A stretch of 6,627 nt of DNA from an uncultured Oscillibacter sp. (GTDB lineage: Bacteria; Bacillota; Clostridia; Oscillospirales; Oscillospiraceae). The position numbers and the translations under genes are program-made. The notes under the pieces were generated by a model that was not told where the DNA came from, did no database searches, and saw only the letters and a program-made list of their open reading frames with translations. Positions 5,734 through 6,627 of the stretch are shown piece by piece. The stretch lies in NCBI GenBank assembly GCA_902490355.1, contig CABUDN010000133.1, forward strand, positions 1 through 6,627, given 5' to 3'. Position 1 is the stretch's first letter. Every line of letters begins with the position of its first letter.

Positions 5734-6540
5734 ATGATTGATGTAATGCAGAAATTCTCCCTGGAAGGAAAAACCGCTCTGGTCACCGGCGCATGTTACG
5801 GCATCGGCTTCGCCATTGCCACGGCCCTTCACGGTGCCGGCGCAAAAATCGCCTTCTGCGCCACCAGCGACGCCTCTGTGGAGAAGGCCCTGAAGGCCTA
5901 TGAGGCCGAAGGGATTACGGACGTGAAAGGCTATGCCTGCGACGTGACCGACGAGCCCCGCGCCCGGGAGCTGGTTGCCCGTGTGGAGCAGGATGTGGGC
6001 CCCATCGACATTCTCGTGAACAACGCCGGCATCATCAAGCGCATTCCCATGTGCGACATGGCGGTGGAAGACTTCCGCCGGGTGGTGGACGTGGACCTGG
6101 TGGCCCCCTTCATTATGGCCAAGGCCGTCCTGCCCGGAATGGTGGAGCGCGGCCACGGCAAGATCATCAACATCTGCTCCCTCATGAGCGAGCTGGGCCG
6201 GGAGACCGTTTCCGCCTACGCCGCAGCCAAGGGCGGCCTCAAGATGCTCACCCAGAACATCTGCGCGGAATTCGGCGGCAGCAACATTCAGTGCAACGGC
6301 ATCGGCCCCGGCTACATCGCCACGCAGCAGACCGCGCCTCTGCGGGAGATCCAGCCCGACGGCAGCCGTCATCCCTTCGACCGCTTCATCGTGGGCCGCA
6401 CGCCGGCAGGCCGCTGGGGCGATCCCGAGGATCTGATGGGTCCGGCCATCTTCCTGGCCTCCGACGCCTCCAACTTCGTCAACGGCCACGTGCTCTATGT
6501 GGACGGCGGCGTGCTGGCCTACATCGGCAAGCAGCCCTGA
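5734..6540 (+). CDS. Short-chain dehydrogenase, gluconate 5-dehydrogenase-like (IdnO/KduD group)
   Basis: This 268-residue cytoplasmic oxidoreductase of the classical SDR family probably interconverts an aldonate such as D-gluconate and its 5-keto form with NAD(P)H. Visible motifs are the cofactor loop TGACYGIG (18-25), CDVTD (69-73), NNAGI (96-100), catalytic S149 in IINICSLMSELGRETVSAY (144-162) and the Y162-AAA-K166 pair. The segments IQCNGIGPGYIAT (185-197), DGSRHPFD (209-216) and SNFVNGHVLYVDGG (246-259), and the C-terminus LAYIGKQP, match the distinctive signature I recall of the Streptococcus suis-type gluconate 5-dehydrogenase, not only general SDR features. Length is normal. KduD-type 2-dehydro-3-deoxygluconate dehydrogenase is the main alternative. 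It lies 140 bases after the hydrolase with its own strong ribosome binding site, and uses more GC-ending codons than the transporter genes. The exact substrate is uncertain. Confidence 0.92.
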   Translation: MIDVMQKFSLEGKTALVTGACYGIGFAIATALHGAGAKIAFCATSDASVEKALKAYEAEGITDVKGYACDVTDEPRARELVARVEQDVGPIDILVNNAGIIKRIPMCDMAVEDFRRVVDVDLVAPFIMAKAVLPGMVERGHGKIINICSLMSELGRETVSAYAAAKGGLKMLTQNICAEFGGSNIQCNGIGPGYIATQQTAPLREIQPDGSRHPFDRFIVGRTPAGRWGDPEDLMGPAIFLASDASNFVNGHVLYVDGGVLAYIGKQP

Positions 6541-6627
6541 GTCCGCACTGCTTTCGCGGCACTGTCCAAATCCGGTTGATTGCTTTTTTGCATTTTGATC
6601 TATCCGACTGAATAATTTCCGGTATTC
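6541..6627 (+). other. Downstream tail with no recognisable gene
   Basis: These 87 bases are clearly more AT-rich than the preceding gene. They contain a run of six T (about 6583-6588) but no stable GC-rich stem directly before it; only a weak CCGC/GCGG pairing is visible at about 6542-6558. I cannot call a terminator or a following gene. Confidence 0.4.

Noticed and set aside
5554..6489. Minus-strand open frame of 311 codons across the dehydrogenase and the spacer
   Set aside because: The dehydrogenase on the + strand has a full set of SDR motifs and a strong ribosome binding site. The antisense product is Gly/His/Val-rich without any family motif, and I see no ribosome binding site for it.
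6580..6600. T-rich run as an intrinsic terminator of the cluster
   Set aside because: No stable stem lies directly before the T run, so the call is not supported.
6051..6611. Plus-strand 186-codon frame over the end of the dehydrogenase
   Set aside because: Its Arg/Gly/His-rich translation is the out-of-frame reading of a high-GC gene, and it has no ribosome binding site.

Overview
The window holds five genes, all on the + strand. They look like one transport-and-catabolism cluster for a sugar or sugar acid. AAAGGAGG-type ribosome binding sites, tight gene packing, moderate to high GC and close resemblance of the proteins to those of gut Firmicutes suggest a Clostridia-like bacterium (Bacillota, possibly Oscillospiraceae-like). 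That assignment is inference; no taxonomic marker gene is present.

Layout. (1) About 54-1109: a CUT2-type (ribose/galactose family) sugar-binding lipoprotein whose signal peptide is not readable in the same frame; the N-terminus is broken or mis-sequenced near 45-60. (2) 1131-1163: a strong GC-rich hairpin between this gene and the transporter genes, probably a partial terminator or mRNA-stabilising stem. (3) 1220-3703: one 827-residue protein joining a tandem RbsA-like ATPase to an RbsC-like permease, an uncommon fusion. (4) 3700-4662: a separate RbsC-like permease that overlaps gene 3 by four bases (ATGA). (5) 4679-5593: an amidohydrolase-2 family hydrolase or lactonase. (6) 5734-6540: a short-chain dehydrogenase closely resembling gluconate 5-dehydrogenase. 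The last 87 bases hold no recognisable gene and no clear terminator.

Working together (inference): the binding protein captures the substrate outside the cell. One fused ATPase/permease chain plus one separate permease chain would form an asymmetric importer. The amidohydrolase may then open a lactone or hydrolyse a derivative, and the dehydrogenase would interconvert an aldonate and its 5-keto form. No regulator, kinase or aldolase is in the window, so the pathway is incomplete here.

Most worth a second look: the ATPase-permease fusion with an unusually degenerate second nucleotide-binding domain, the frame break at the start of the binding protein, and the altered metal-site residue of the amidohydrolase. 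I see no mobile element, CRISPR array, tRNA or rRNA, and nothing that I would call a wholly new system.
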